A stretch of 64,000 nt of DNA, taken from the NCBI GenBank assembly GCA_036245525.1, contig BTPG01000005.1:181398245-181462244 (forward strand). Direction: 5' to 3'. The notes beneath the pieces were generated by a model, which worked only from the letters and a program-made list of their open reading frames with translations, did not search any database and had not been told where the DNA came from. The position numbers and the translations under genes are program-made. Within the stretch, counting starts at the first letter, position 1. Each line of letters starts with the position of its first letter. This stretch comes from Semisulcospira habei. Lineage: Eukaryota > Mollusca > Gastropoda > Semisulcospiridae. Below are positions 30,311 to 41,271 of this stretch, piece after piece.

Positions 30311-33300
30311 TATCTATCTATCTATCTATATCCCGTAGTCTTGCCGAATGTTGGGGCACCATTGATGACTTGGCAACCAGCTCCCTCCAATCCTCTCTGT
30401 TCTCTGCCATTCTCAGCGTATCGCTCAGCTTCAGTCCTGTCCACTCTGAGATATTGTCCTCCCATCTTTTCCTCTGTATTCCTCTCCTTCGTCCTCCTTG
30501 CACAGTGCCTTGCAGGATTGTTTTGGCAAGCCCTGCTGAACGTGTGACATGCCCATACCACTTCAGTTTGCGTTTTCTCACAATGGCTAATAAGTCTTCA
30601 TAGGGCCCGATGGCTTGCCTGATTCTGCTTCCCACTTACTCGTTTGTGATGTGATCTCTGTATGAGATGCCAAGCAGCCTTCGAAAACATCTCATTTCAG
30701 TGGCTTGTATCCTCCTTTCAAGGTCTGCTGTGAGGATCCATGATTCCCAGGCATACAAGAACACTGAGATGACTAAGGAGCGCATCAGTCTGATCTTGGA
30801 GCAGAGTGTGATGTTTCTGTCCTTCCATATGGTCTTCAATCTTGTCAGTGCTGTTGTTGTCTGCGCAATCCTGGACAGTATTTCTGGTTTTGATCCCTCA
30901 TCTGTCACAATGGCTCCTAAGTATTTGCATTTCTTAACTGTTTCCAGTTTTTGGCCTCCAACCATAATTTCAGTGCCAGTGCCACTGGGTTTATTGGTCA
31001 TCAGTTTGGTCTTCTCTGCACTGATTTCCATCCCATATGCAATGGCTGTACTATCCAGCTTTTCCACCAGCTGAGCTAGCTCCTTCTCTGTTCCTGCAAG
31101 ACCATCAATGTCGTCCGCAAAGCGCAAGTTCATGATTGTTCTGCCTCCAATACTGACAGTTCCTTCATGATCTTTCAGAGCGTCCGTCATGATTCTTTCC
31201 AGGAAGATGTTGAAAAGAGTAGGTGAGAGCAAGCAGCCTTGTCTGACTCCAACTGTAGTCCTAAACCAGTTTCCTATTTTGCCGTTGAAGCAGACTGCGC
31301 TAGTGGCCTTGTTGTAATGGTTTGCTATGACTTTGATCAGGTTGGCATTGATGTTGTATAGCTTCATGGTGGACCAAAGGGCTGCATGCCACACCCTGTC
31401 AAACGCTTTCTTAAAATCCACAAAGACATGATAGAGGTCCTGCTGGTGCTGGAGGTATCTCTCACATAGAACTCTCAGGTTGAAGATCTGCTCAGTTGTG
31501 CTCCGCCCTGGTCTGAAGCCTGACTGTTCCTCAGCTATGATTTCCTCTGCCTGTGGCTTCAGCCTGTTCAGTAGGATCTTTAACATGACTTTGCTTGGGT
31601 GGGATATAAGACTGATCGTGCGATAGTTCTGGCATTGATGTAAGTTGCCTTTTTTGGGGAGAGTTATTATAAGTGATTGGGTCCATGGTGTGGGCCAATC
31701 CCCTGACTGCCAGATCTTATTGCAGACTGTTAGTAAGGCGCTTATCGTGTCTTCTCCCCCTTCTTGGACTAGCTCTGCAGGGATGTTGTCTGCTCCTGCT
31801 GCCTTCCCTTTTTTCAGCTACTTCACTGCAGCCTCTACTTCTTCTCGGAGGATGGGATAGTTGCCATTGTTGGTCACGGGTGGGTTGACAAGTATGCCTG
31901 GGTCCCCTGCAGCTCGGTGGTTGTACAAATCTGAGCAGTACTCTGTCCATCTCTTCAGTATGTCTTGATCTTCCGTAAGACAGTTCCCTTCACTATCTTG
32001 AATGATCGAGGAGCGTCCTTGTTTTACACTGGTCAGGTCTTTCGCCAGCTGGTATGCTTTTTTGCTATTATTTTTGTTCAGATTTTCTTCTACATGTTTA
32101 CACTGATCTTCAATCCACTTATTCTTTGCCTTTTTCATGCCTTTCTTGATATCCTGGTTAATTTCCCTGTATTGTTTAGCTCCTTCTACCTCTGATTTCT
32201 TTTTCTTTAATTCTCGACGCTTGTCACATAGAACAAAGATGTCAGCTGTAACCCAAGGTTTCTTTGCTTGTCGGTGTTTGCCAAGGATCTCACTGGCTGT
32301 TTGAGTTACAACAGTGTTAAATGTGTCAATCAGTGTGTCCACGTCCGTGTCTTCTGCACATAGAAGTAGCAGTGGTGCGAATTTTCCTCCTATCTTTGCC
32401 TGAAAGGCTTCCGCTACCTCTGGGTCTTTCAGTTTCTCGAGGTCAAACTTGATTCTGGTGGGACCCTGCTTGTTGACCTTCTTTAGGCGGAGTCGGAAGG
32501 TCATCATCACTAAGTCATGGTCGCTTCCAATGTCTGCTCCTGGAAAACTTCTTGTCTTGGCAATGTTCACACTGGTTTGGAAGCGTCTCTTCACCATGAT
32601 GTAGTCAATTTGGTTATGGTGCTCTCCGTTCGGGCTGTGCCATGTCCACCTTCTGGATGCTTTGTGCGGGCCAAACGTGTTCATCAGCTTTAGATCATTT
32701 GAACTGGCAAATTCCAGGAGCCTTAAGCCTCTGTCGTTGGTCTCTGCATTGCAGTAGCGTCCGCATGTGCCTTTCCAGTTCCTAGCAGCATCCTCTCCTA
32801 TTTTGGCATTCCAGTCTCCCTGTACCACAAGAATGTCTTTCTTGGGGGTCTGGTCCAGAACTTCTTGCAGTTGGTCATAGAAGTCTTCTATTTCCTCATC
32901 GTCATAGTCTGTTGTTGGGGCATAAACTTGTACAATAGTGATATTGAATGGGGTTGCACTCAAGCGTATGGTGATAAGCCTACTGGAGACTGGCCGACAA
33001 CTCATGACGGTGTTCACGATGTCTTTGTGGACGAGAAATCCGACACCCTGTTCGTGTTTGTCTTCTCTGCCACTGTAGTACAGTTTGTGGTTTTCCTGGG
33101 TTGATGTTTCCCCAAGGTTCTTCCATCGTACTTCGCAAAGTCCTAGGATGGTCCAATGGTATCTGTTCATTTCATGTGTCAGTTCCTCTACCTTTCCAGG
33201 CGTTCTTAATGTTCTGACGTTCCAAGTGCCAATGCTGATGTTGTTTCTGGCATGGAGTTTTGATGGTGATGGTGCACCAGTAACACACTTAACACCTCTG

Positions 33301-33684
33301 CCCTGGCGCAAGACAAAAGGCGCGGTCCTTGTTCCGGGCGTCGACCGATCCGGTATGGATTGAGGTAAGGTTGTCATTGCATGTGGTGTGTCTTGGGCAA
33401 AAGAACCTGGCGGAGCCCATCCCTCTCCAGGCTGTTAACCACAACCGAAACTCCACATAACTTGTGGCTCGCCTTGGTCCTGGACACGTGGCCGATGAGA
33501 CCCTCATGGGACTCTTTCGCCCTGAGTGGTGACTTCATCAAGGAAGTTCATACACCCAATCAGGTACCATGTCAGCACCCTAGCCTTTGGTTATCCAAAA
33601 CCTAACCTGCAAGGCAGCAGGGGACTCGTGGAGGGCTGGGTCGTCTATGTCCCGTGCAGATGTGAACATCTGCCCACTGCCCCA
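30311..33684 (-). mobile_element. Near-complete RTE-type LINE, 3,374 bp
   Basis: GAGATGGC is duplicated at 30303-30310 and 33685-33692, fixing both ends. Read on the minus strand there is a roughly 307-bp 5' leader, one long frame (endonuclease plus reverse transcriptase) and a very short 3' end finishing in (GATA)n. Single-ORF architecture, about 3.3 kb length and a short tandem tail fit the RTE clade. Three 5'-truncated relatives are at 22325-22512 (plus strand), 26646-26926 and 45154-45680. Confidence 0.92.
30318..33377 (-). pseudogene. RTE retrotransposon polyprotein (endonuclease/reverse transcriptase), two nonsense codons
   Basis: One continuous reading frame of 1,020 codons with only two internal stops, TAG at 31818-31820 and TAA at 30636-30638, and no frameshift. 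The N-terminal apurinic-like endonuclease (about residues 48-300) shows GTWNVRTL, LGLCEVRW, VQVYAPT, GDWNAKIG, NQIDYIMV and GSDHDLV. The reverse transcriptase follows with GKAAGADNIPAEL, SGFRPGRSTTEQIF, FVDFKKAFDRV, VRQGCLLSP, the catalytic-box variant FADD and YLGAIV. The C-terminal part contains KLKWYGHVTRS and RKRWEDNISEWTG. In the relative at 45154-45680 the second stop position is a Glu codon, so that stop is a recent single-base change. The first stop lies between the endonuclease and RT regions, just before LKKGKAAGAD. The start Met is the first in frame after the leader. The copy is probably young but cannot make full-length protein without readthrough. Confidence 0.92.
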
Positions 33685-33692
33685 GAGATGGC

Positions 33693-33800
33693 AGCTTCCA
33701 ATAATAATAATAATAATAACAATAATTAATAACAACAAATACAATAACAATAAATCATAATAATATGACAATACCAATTATAAGAATAATAATAACGAAT
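33693..33800. repeat. AAT/AAC-rich simple repeat
   Basis: Imperfect (AATAAT/AACAAT)n between the RTE and the S2 SINE. Confidence 0.85.
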
Positions 33801-34215
33801 GGGGCGGTCCGTGGCGCAGTGGTTAAGGCGCCTGCCACCAATGCTAAAGGTGCGAGGTTCGATTACGGGTTCCGGCATCGGATTTTTCTCCTCTAGTAAG
33901 TGTCACCGTTAATTCGGGCGGACCGTCGGGGGTTCTTTCTCCGGGTACTCCGGCTCTTCCTCCCCCTCCACTTTGGTATCAGTTTCAGTCCACTTAATCA
34001 AATTTCAAATACAAACGATTTTGAATTTCCAAAAACTACAGTAGCTCGCTTGAGCTTGCCCTTAGCACCACGTGAAAGTTCTGTGTTTACGTTCAGTGTG
34101 TGAGTGAATGCGCGTGATTCACGTGAGCGTGCTTGTTGGGTTCAGTTCGCGGCGGCGCTTTGAGCCGATTTTCAATTGGGATAAAGCGCCTATTTAATGC
34201 GCTTATTATTATTAT
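33801..34215 (+). mobile_element. SINE S2, tRNA-derived, full-length
   Basis: The head GGTCCGTGGCGCAGTGGTT carries an A box (TGGCGCAGTGGT). GGTTCGATTAC at 33856-33866 is the B box. The body has CGGGTACTCCGGCTCTTCC and a 3' domain GATTCACGTGAGCGTGC, GCGCTTTGAGCCGATT, TAAAGCGCCTATTTAATGCG followed by (TTA)n. Truncated relatives are at 10643-10800 (minus) and 60780-60912. Confidence 0.85.
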
Positions 34216-34557
34216 ATATATTTATTACACAGCGCAGAAAACCCACTAACGGGCTTTACAAATTGAAAAAAAAATGAAAAAAAACCCACATACATACACA
34301 AACTAAACAACTTATACACAGATATAAACATACAATATAACTCAATACAGACATTAAACCGGATTTTTTGTATCAATGTAAGTTTGAGGCTTTGTAAGCG
34401 AGTGCGTGTATGAGGAGATTAAAAAGTTGGGGGAGGAGAGAGTGTGTGTGTGGGGGTGTGGGGGGGGGGGAGTGTGGGGAGGGGGGAGTGTGGGGAGGGG
34501 TTGGGGGTAAATATACCTACGAGAAATCGATGAATCGACGGAAGACTCAGACTAACA
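34216..34557. other. A-rich then G-rich low-complexity stretch
   Basis: It begins with TATATATTTATTACACAGCG, has A runs to about 34290, and G-rich GTGTGGGG repeats at 34422-34508. No gene is recognised. Confidence 0.6.
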
Positions 34558-34628
34558 TTAACCCGCTGGTACACGCAGACACCGGTACTGATTTCAGTGT
34601 CCATTGTCTGTAGACACAAGAGGGTTAA
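34558..34628. repeat. Short TTAA foldback, 71 bp
   Basis: TTAACCCGCTGGTACACGCAG opens it and TAGACACAAGAGGGTTAA closes it. The inner arms ACACCGGTACTG/CAGTGTCC pair loosely. It resembles pal-E in its ends only. Confidence 0.65.
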
Positions 34629-34854
34629 GATGATCTCATGACTAGGCCCAATACAGTCTCCCACTAATGCCGCCAAAGCTGACAGATGTGAGTCAGTATT
34701 GACTTCATAAACGACTTCACTAACGCAGCCAGTAGATCACTGTCAGTGTATCACGCAATTAGCGTCTGTGGGAAACATGCTGACACGACATAAACCAATG
34801 ACAAACACACCACAGAATGGCCGTGGGATCGTCCTTGTGGTTTGTAGCAAAAGC

Positions 34855-34932
34855 AAAAGATTTTTGGGCCGACGCCGGCCGCAGATGACTGCGGCTGTTA
34901 TCGGCCCGGGGACCATTTCTCACTGGGTTGGT
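34855..34932. repeat. pal-D copy, diverged
   Basis: GCAAAAGATTTTTGGGCCGAC and GGCCGCAGATGACTGCGGC, with TATCGGCCCGGGGACC on the right. Confidence 0.6.
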
Positions 34933-35041
34933 TCAGTCCTCGTGCGCAGCGAGGCTCAATAATGTGTGAGTGAACGAGAAAGCCTCTATGGCCAATTAGG
35001 AACAGCAACGTGTCTAGATCTGGCCATCTATAGACCGTCGC

Positions 35042-35255
35042 CGCCGAGTGAAAAATTGAACGGACACTACGCGTGCGTTACAAGCTGCAAGAGGCATAGA
35101 TCCTCATGAGCCCCCGCAGTTGCGGGGGCTCATGAGGATCTATGTCTCTTGCTGAAACCAATTGTGTCTCCATGTTTATTTGACGGTTAGGGAAGTTTGA
35201 CGTTGAAGCCACAATGATTTCAAATCAGGATCTGCGTAGTGAAAGAGGTTTTAGT
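35042..35255. repeat. pal-A element
   Basis: The left flank is CGCCGAGTGAAAAATTGAAC. The hairpin 35087-35152 is nearly perfect. The right flank ends GATCTGCGTAGTGAAAGAGG. Confidence 0.8.
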
Positions 35256-35381
35256 CTTTCCCCCCAAAAACTGAAAATCCATTCCATCTGAATTTGCCGC
35301 AGATTCTCATGAGCTCCCGAACAGCTTCCAGCGGCTGGTGCGCAGTCTTTACTGATGCCTGCCAAACTTGTCAAACACAGC

Positions 35382-36178
35382 CGGACTAATATGCTAAATA
35401 AAGTTAAGACCATTTAGCAACACACATCCAATATCAAGAGCTACAGGCAGCGCAGACAGTAGGCAGAGTTTAAAAAAGGAAAATACAGGTGAATGGACCA
35501 AGGCAAGAGGAAAGACCAATCACGGCTAACAAGAGTCCGATTGGGGGCGAAAGATACCTAGTCCACCCGAACCAAATAGTATGCACATGCGGCCACATAC
35601 TCACTACGGAGCACGTACTATTAGACTGCCAAAATATAGAAGAAACCAGAGCCACAATAGCAGAAAGACTGAACACGCCCCTCACGTTAGAAGGCCTCAT
35701 AAACCCTGACCCTACAACATGGTCCACCACCACCAAACTCACAATATACCTGCTCAACGAGCACCCCCTAGTTAAGTACATATAAACAAACAAGGAAGGA
35801 GAGAGAAGGCAAACAACACCACCGACCCAGCGAGACCGTGACCCGGACACCCACTGGAGCACGGGCTCTCCCCAACGACCCAACCGCCCAAGGCGCGGAT
35901 AGGCATGATGGATAGAATAAAGCGATGCGCGTACATCAACAGTCAAAATAACCCCCCTCCCCCCCCCCCCCCCCACCCCCCCTGGACGAAATCAGCGAAA
36001 GCTGGAAGTCCCGATCCCTTTCTAAAATAGCATAGCATAGAATGGACCAAGGGTAGACAGAAACACATGCCCCAGAATAGAGGGGAAAACCCACCCTGTG
36101 GGGCTGACCAGGGTGACCCTGGGAACTAAATAGTAGTGAACCCCACCCAAGTCCCCCAGGGCAGACCCGGGTGGGGGT
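35382..36178 (-). mobile_element. SINE S4 copy 3, tail lost, split by a LINE
   Basis: It begins within S4 at GCCGGACTAATATGCTAAAT, lacking the tail region, and runs to GAATGGACCAAGG. It resumes after the LINE and ends GGGCAGACCCGGGTGGGGG. Confidence 0.8.
35504..36039 (+). mobile_element. 5'-truncated LINE, 536 bp, with 13-bp target duplication
   Basis: GAATGGACCAAGG is at 35491-35503 and 36040-36052. The plus-strand frame to 35785 encodes a LINE C-terminus with IGGERYLVHPNQIVCTCG and ILTTEHVLLDC (a C-x-C...H...C knuckle), ending NEHPLVKYI. A roughly 250-bp 3' UTR with a poly-C tract (35951-35980) ends in (ATAGC)n. Confidence 0.88.
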
Positions 36179-36328
36179 GGATCGACCATCATAGTTCAAG
36201 GGTGATGCCAGAATAGCTTGGCGCCTATGGGCGCCAAGCTATTCTGGCATCACCCTTGAACTATCATGGCCGATCTGCAGTGTAGTCTTCGGACAACAAC
36301 GGCACGATCTTGGGGTAGAATGAGTTAA
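36179..36328. repeat. pal-B2 element, left end missing
   Basis: It starts directly after S4 with GGATCGACCATCATAGTTC. The hairpin is nearly perfect with GGGTGATGCC/GGCATCACCC. The right end GGGGTAGAATGAGTTAA is intact. Confidence 0.85.
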
Positions 36329-36450
36329 ATGAGAACAGAGAAGTGTCCAACAATTTCCATTCAACATGGACTGAATAATGCCAATGTAGGTGGACTTCTC
36401 AGCCTCCAAAGCGTCTAAGGGTCTACCGCCCAGGACATGCTGGTTTGCAG

Positions 36451-36570
36451 CAGTCAGTTGCTTGAGTGAGCTTCGTCCTGCACCAGCCACTAAGCAAGGT
36501 GCTCCGCTATAGCGGAGCAGCCTTGCTTAGTGGCTGGCGCAGGAGTAAGCTCACTCGTGCAACTGACCCC
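36451..36570. repeat. pal-C element, best copy
   Basis: CAGTCAGTTGCTTGAGTGAGC to GCTCACTCGTGCAACTGAC, about 120 bp, folds end to end around GCTCCGCTATAGCGGAGC. No TTAA lies at the ends. Confidence 0.88.
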
Positions 36571-36621
36571 AGGGCAATGAGCGAGCAGGCGTCCTCGCTG
36601 GCAACCCAGAAATCACACAGG

Positions 36622-36623
36622 GA

Positions 36624-36659
<36 letters not shown>

Positions 36660-36725
36660 CATTAGGATTTATCAGGCGCCTATACATGGTAAGATGCTCT
36701 AGGCGCCGTACATATGAACAAGAAA
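36622..36725. repeat. (AAT)n with retroelement tail, reverse
   Basis: (AAT)n is followed by AGGATTTATCAGGCGCCTAT and CTCTAGGCGCCGTACAT, the complement of the recurring LINE/SINE 3' stem. Confidence 0.6.
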
Positions 36726-36824
36726 AATACTGCACAAGAAGTGACAAAACCAAAACCACATGTATTATTACACAAAAAAAAACAGAAATGACTAAATACA
36801 TGAACACTTATTCTTCTTCTTCTC

Positions 36825-37143
36825 GAACGCCGTCACACTTGGAGTTTGGCTCTCAAAATAAAATCTGTGGTCTTCTGTAGCGCCTACACAGGCCCGTACA
36901 GTTTCTCTTGTAGAGTGGCGGGCTTCGGCCATATCTCCTCCCTCAGCAGCTGGTGGTTCCCACAGTCCTGGAGGATGTGCTCTGTGGTCTGCTGAGGGTC
37001 AAGACTTGGCTTGGGCAGATTAGACGCGGTGAGAAACCTGAGGAAGAATTTCCAGGAACACAGCCGATCGCCTCCGGAGCAAAGGTGTGGAGAAAGGCAG
37101 CGGACGTTGGACAGACTTGAAAGGGCGTGAGAGACTTGCTTCC
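36825..37143 (-). mobile_element. LINE C-terminus fragment, minus strand
   Basis: The minus strand encodes DRLCSWKFFLRFLTASNLPK then PSLDPQQTTEHILQDCGNHQ and LLREEIWPKPATLQEKLYGP, with a stop. The TTEHILQDC knuckle and WP...L..KL(Y/W)G end are typical of RNase H-containing invertebrate LINEs. Confidence 0.72.
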
Positions 37144-37366
37144 TTAACCCATATCATACTGAGCTAAAAGCTTCAAATTTGTACACTGCCATATGCAAGC
37201 TACATTATAGTACTTACAGTTAAGGATATAGACCAATGGCTTTAGTTCAAGGGTGGTGCCAGAATAGCTTGGCGCCTAGGGGCGCCAAGCTATTCTGGCA
37301 CTACCCTTAAACTATTTTAGTCAAACTTATTTCACACACTGGTGTATTCCGAATGATAAGGATTAA
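37144..37366. repeat. pal-B3 element, intact, 223 bp
   Basis: TTAACCCATATCATACTGAG to GAATGATAAGGATTAA. The hairpin TTTAGTTCAAGGGTGGTGCC...GGCACTACCCTTAAACTA is perfect near its GGCGCCTAGGGGCGCC centre. It serves as the empty site for the filled copy at 26485-27002. Confidence 0.9.
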
Positions 37367-37576
37367 CCCATTCTACCCTAAGACCGAAATCCCCAAATTT
37401 TGACGTCGTCCTCTGAAGACTGCGTTGCAGTGCAGGACACAGATCAACCATGATAGCTCAAGGGTGAAGCCAGAATAGCTTGGCGCGCATAGGCGCCAAG
37501 CTATTCTGGCATCACCCTTGAACTATCATGGTCGATCTTTTTCTTGCTGGGGTGTGTCTGGGGTAGAATGAGTTAA
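37363..37576. repeat. pal-B2 element, intact, sharing a TTAA with pal-B3
   Basis: It starts TTAACCCATTCTACCCTAAG and ends GGGGTAGAATGAGTTAA, 214 bp. The TTAA at 37363-37366 is both its left end and the right end of pal-B3. Confidence 0.9.
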
Positions 37577-37662
37577 TGAGTAGCTGAACCAGAAATGTCA
37601 GAGCTTCTAGACGTAACCTGTCCGGCGTCTGATTAATACATGTCAGTGGATATTTATTTTAT

Positions 37663-37790
37663 TAACCCCTTCAATGCCACTACCAGTGAACGCAGACTGT
37701 GTTTCTGAAGTCTGATAGTGCAACGCGAAAGGGCCCTGGCCGTCCCAGCAACATAGACAGCAAAGTGGTGTCAGCGAGAGGCATCATAAT
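37663..37790. repeat. pal-A left part, truncated at the hairpin
   Basis: TTAACCCCTTCAATGCCACT, then GAACGCAGACTGTGTTTC, and on to GCGAGAGGCATCAT, where similarity stops. Confidence 0.65.
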
Positions 37791-37958
37791 ATTCTCACTG
37801 ATGAGCTTGTGTTGTAAAACATATTTCGGTTTCATGCACAGGTATTCCTATATACCGCTGAGGGGGAGGGGGGGGGGGGCTCTCTGCAAGTAAAATGCGT
37901 GTAACCTAGCACAAAACACAAATTTACATAACGCTTTTGAGTCCTGCCCAAAACATCA
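37791..37958. other. Unassigned with poly-G
   Basis: A G-rich patch at 37862-37880. Otherwise nothing. Confidence 0.5.
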
Positions 37959-38118
37959 TGAACTCATTCAGCCCGACGGCCGTATTTCCCAAATTTGGAG
38001 GCGTCATCTAACGACTATGCACCAGTTGCAGGAGATGGATCGACCATGATAATTCAAAGGCAGTGCCAGATTAGCTTGGCGCCGACAGGCTGTAGTGCGT
38101 CAGGGCTGAATGGGTTAA
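37959..38118. repeat. pal-B1 with right arm deleted, 160 bp
   Basis: TGAACTCATTCAGCCCGACG to GGCTGAATGGGTTAA. The sequence jumps from GGCGCCGACAGG directly to CTGTAGTGCGTC, so the whole right arm is missing while both outer flanks remain. Confidence 0.85.
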
Positions 38119-38265
38119 CATAACACTAGGACAAAAAAATGATCATTAATACGACTTCCAAACTTATTTTTCAAAAATCGTTTGGTGCCAGCACAAGGTG
38201 TCTTAGCAAATTTTTAATTCCGTGAGTAAAATGCGTCAACGTCAATGTGTTGCACGAGTGAACTG

Positions 38266-38363
38266 AAATCCTGTGCATGTCACTAAGCAACGTGCTCCGC
38301 AATTGCAGAGCACCTTGCTTAGTGGCATGCGCAGGATTTAAGCTCACTCATGCAACTGACCCT
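38266..38363. repeat. pal-C element
   Basis: AATCCTGTGCATGTCACTAAG pairs with CTTAGTGGCATGCGCAGGATT. The core is symmetric for CATG where other copies have GGCTGG/CCAGCC. Confidence 0.8.
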
Positions 38364-38762
<399 letters not shown>

Positions 38763-39013
38763 CCATCTACATCAGTGCACAGATTCTCATGGGCCACTGC
38801 AGTATGTAAAGGGATCGAGAGAAGCGATCTCCCTAACTGGAACACCATGGGCAGCTTTCATGTCTGTGTTACTCAGAAAGGGGCAGGAAAATTAGTGTCG
38901 AAACTAATCAATGTTTAGGAGCTGTAATCTGGAGTCCCTGGCCATCTGTAAGCGGCAAGACTCTCATCAGACCCTACAGCCCGCAGGAGTACATGACAAT
39001 GCAATCCTGTATG

Positions 39014-39083
39014 TTGAAAGAGGCACAGAATCTCATGTGCCCCTGCAGCACTACAGGGGCTCGTGAGAATCCATGCCTCTTGC
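39014..39083. repeat. pal-A hairpin, diverged
   Basis: AGAGGCACAGAATCTCATGTG and GCTCGTGAGAATCCATGCCTCT around CCCCTGCAGCACTACAGGGG. Confidence 0.7.
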
Positions 39084-39225
39084 TGGCAAAAGCTAAAAAC
39101 GTTTGCTTCTTTCTGGCAACAGATCTTTCATTTCATATTTTCACACGGAGGCGGCCCTAGTAGTTAAACGCAACCACTGTTAAGCACTGCAAGCTATCAA
39201 CTGCTGCATCAATGATAAAAAAGGT

Positions 39226-39533
39226 TGGTTGGTTGGTTGGTTGTACATTGCTTAACGTCCCGAACACAACAAGACTCTCTCAGGACGTGCCTGCACTGCT
39301 TGTGAAAAAAAAAACTAAACAGAATATTGAATGTATGTCGCCAGCCGGTCTAATACGCTAAATAAACCCAAGACCATTTAGCAACACACATCCAATATCA
39401 AGAGCTACGGGCAGCGCAGACAGTAGGGAGAGTTTAGAAAAAGGAAAATACAGGTGAATGGACCAAGGGTAGACAGAAACACATGCCCCAGAATAGAGGA
39501 GAAACCCCAACTTGTCTGGCTGACCAGGGTGAC
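39226..39533 (-). mobile_element. SINE S4 copy 4, far end truncated
   Basis: (TTGG)n at the left is followed by TACATTGCTTAACGTCCCGA and the collinear body. It stops at CTGACCAGGGTGACC, before the GGGTGGGGG end. Confidence 0.78.
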
Positions 39534-39579
39534 CAATCGAAGATCATCGGATTACCGAAAACGAGCACCGGTTGAACAG

Positions 39580-39713
39580 TTGTCACCGAGTTAACTGGTT
39601 ATCCGTCCATGGGCAGTTTACAATTAGAGCGAGGAGGTGCTGAGCTAGCTCGGCACCTTCTCGCTCTAACTGTAAACAGTCCGTAAACGGATAATCAGTT
39701 ATTTCGGTCACAC
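39580..39713. repeat. Large palindrome heading a satellite
   Basis: The centre GAGCTAGCTC at 39642-39651 is flanked by AGGTGCT/GGCACCT, TTAGAGCGAG/CTCGCTCTAA and GTTATCCGTCC/ACGGATAATCAG. The arms stay aligned out to ACCGAG at 39585 and TTCGGT at 39708. Confidence 0.85.
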
Positions 39714-40640
39714 ATAGTAATCCACTAAGTAGCGTCTATGGATCATATAGCTCAAATCAAAGACCTCAAATCCACGTGTCATGATAACATAAAGTCTCTG
39801 CTCTAAATGTAAGTCCTCTATGGACGGATAACGCGGTCACACACAATAATCCACTAACTAAGAAGCATCTAATAATCTGATTAGGCCTATATGCACCAGA
39901 GCAAAGACCTTAGAATCACGTCAGTGTCCCTCGGTCGTATATAAACCAGTGATAGTATAAACTCTCCGCTCTAACTGTAAACCGTCCATGTACGGATAAC
40001 CAGTTATCGTGGTCACACACAGTAATCCACAACATAAGACGCGTCTATGGAGATCATATGCACCAAATCAACGACATTAGATTCACGTCAGTGTCCCTCC
40101 GTCATATATAAACCAATGATTTCATAAACCTCTCTGCTCGAACTGTAAACCGTCCATGGACAGAAAACCAGATAACGCGGTCACAAACAGTAATCCACCA
40201 CTAAGTAGCGCCTATGCATCATATAGCTCAAATCAAAGCATTTAAATTCGCGTTCGTCGTATATAAACCAAAGATAGCATAAAAGTCTCTGCTCTAACTG
40301 TACCCCCCCCACCCCCACCCCCTCCCCATGAACGGACAACCAGTTAACGCGGTCACACACAGTAATCCACTAACTAAGAAGCATCTATAGAATCATATAC
40401 ACCAAATCAAAGACATCGGATTAACATATGTGTCCCTCCGTCGTATACAAAACCAATCATAGCATAAACCTCTCAGCTCTATCCGTAAACGGTCCGTGGA
40501 CGGATAACCAGTTAGCTTGGTGACAAACAGCAATCCACTAACTAAGAAGCGTCTATGGATCATATGCCTCAAATCAAAGCCCTTAGATTCACGCGTGTGC
40601 CTACGTCATAGAAAACCAATCATAGCACAAACCAATCAGT
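39714..40640. repeat. Degenerate satellite, about 5-6 units of 140-190 bp
   Basis: Each unit has GCTCTAACTGTAAACCGTCC, GGATAACCAGTTA, GGTCACACACAGTAATCCAC, a GCGTCTATGGATCATAT block and CGTCRTATATAAACCAA. The first unit is also the right arm of the palindrome before it. A poly-C patch expands one unit at 40301-40328. Confidence 0.88.
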
Positions 40641-40804
40641 GTTTAGCGCTGTAAAATGGAGCCGGCGGTCAGTTCATTGAGGGTTCTCTTCAAAGAAACG
40701 ATGGAACTTTCCCGAAGACCCCCAACTGTGTGCGGGTCTGTGATTTGAACTTAACCAGAAATCTTCCACAGTGCGTTTGGCTATGATTTTGGGGGCTCAC
40801 AGCC

Positions 40805-40942
40805 AGCGGTTGTCTGTGTGAGTGTGCGTTGTCCTGCGCCAGCCACTGAGCTACAGCTTAGCACTGCAGCTGCCACTAGGCTATAGCGAAGCACCTTGCT
40901 TAGTGATTGCCGCAGGACTGAGCTCACTCATCCAACTGGCCT
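40805..40942. repeat. pal-C copy, diverged
   Basis: GTCCTGCGCCAGCCACTGAGC on the left and CACCTTGCTTAGTGATTGCC, GCAGGACTGAGCTCACTC on the right. Confidence 0.7.
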
Positions 40943-41271
40943 ACAATTCTAAAAAGTCGCGTGGTCTCAATTCACCGACCAGCAAAACAATCGAAGCTCT
41001 CTCGTAGACTTTGTGACCGTGGACAAGAAACACTCCAACGGCAAAGACCGCCGTCGGTGGCCTGAAAAGCATTACATGGATCAAATTAGAACTGTTTGAC
41101 GAGGCGCGCGGCCGGTTAGAAATCTCACCCTTTGATGTGACTGTTAGGTGTCCCGCCCTTTTACTATAAGCGGAGACACGATTTCATCTTTGAAACCATT
41201 GAGATTTTGACAAACTGACACAGTCCTTCCAAGGAACACGGATCAAGGAAACGCAGATACAAAAGCCGCCT
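40943..41271. other. No recognisable gene
   Basis: No repeat family or exon is recognised. Confidence 0.5.

Noticed and set aside
35470..36199. Minus-strand hydrophobic frames across S4
   Set aside because: They cross the LINE insertion and S4 body. The similarity to frames at 7953-8159 and 42446-42643 is explained by the shared SINE sequence.
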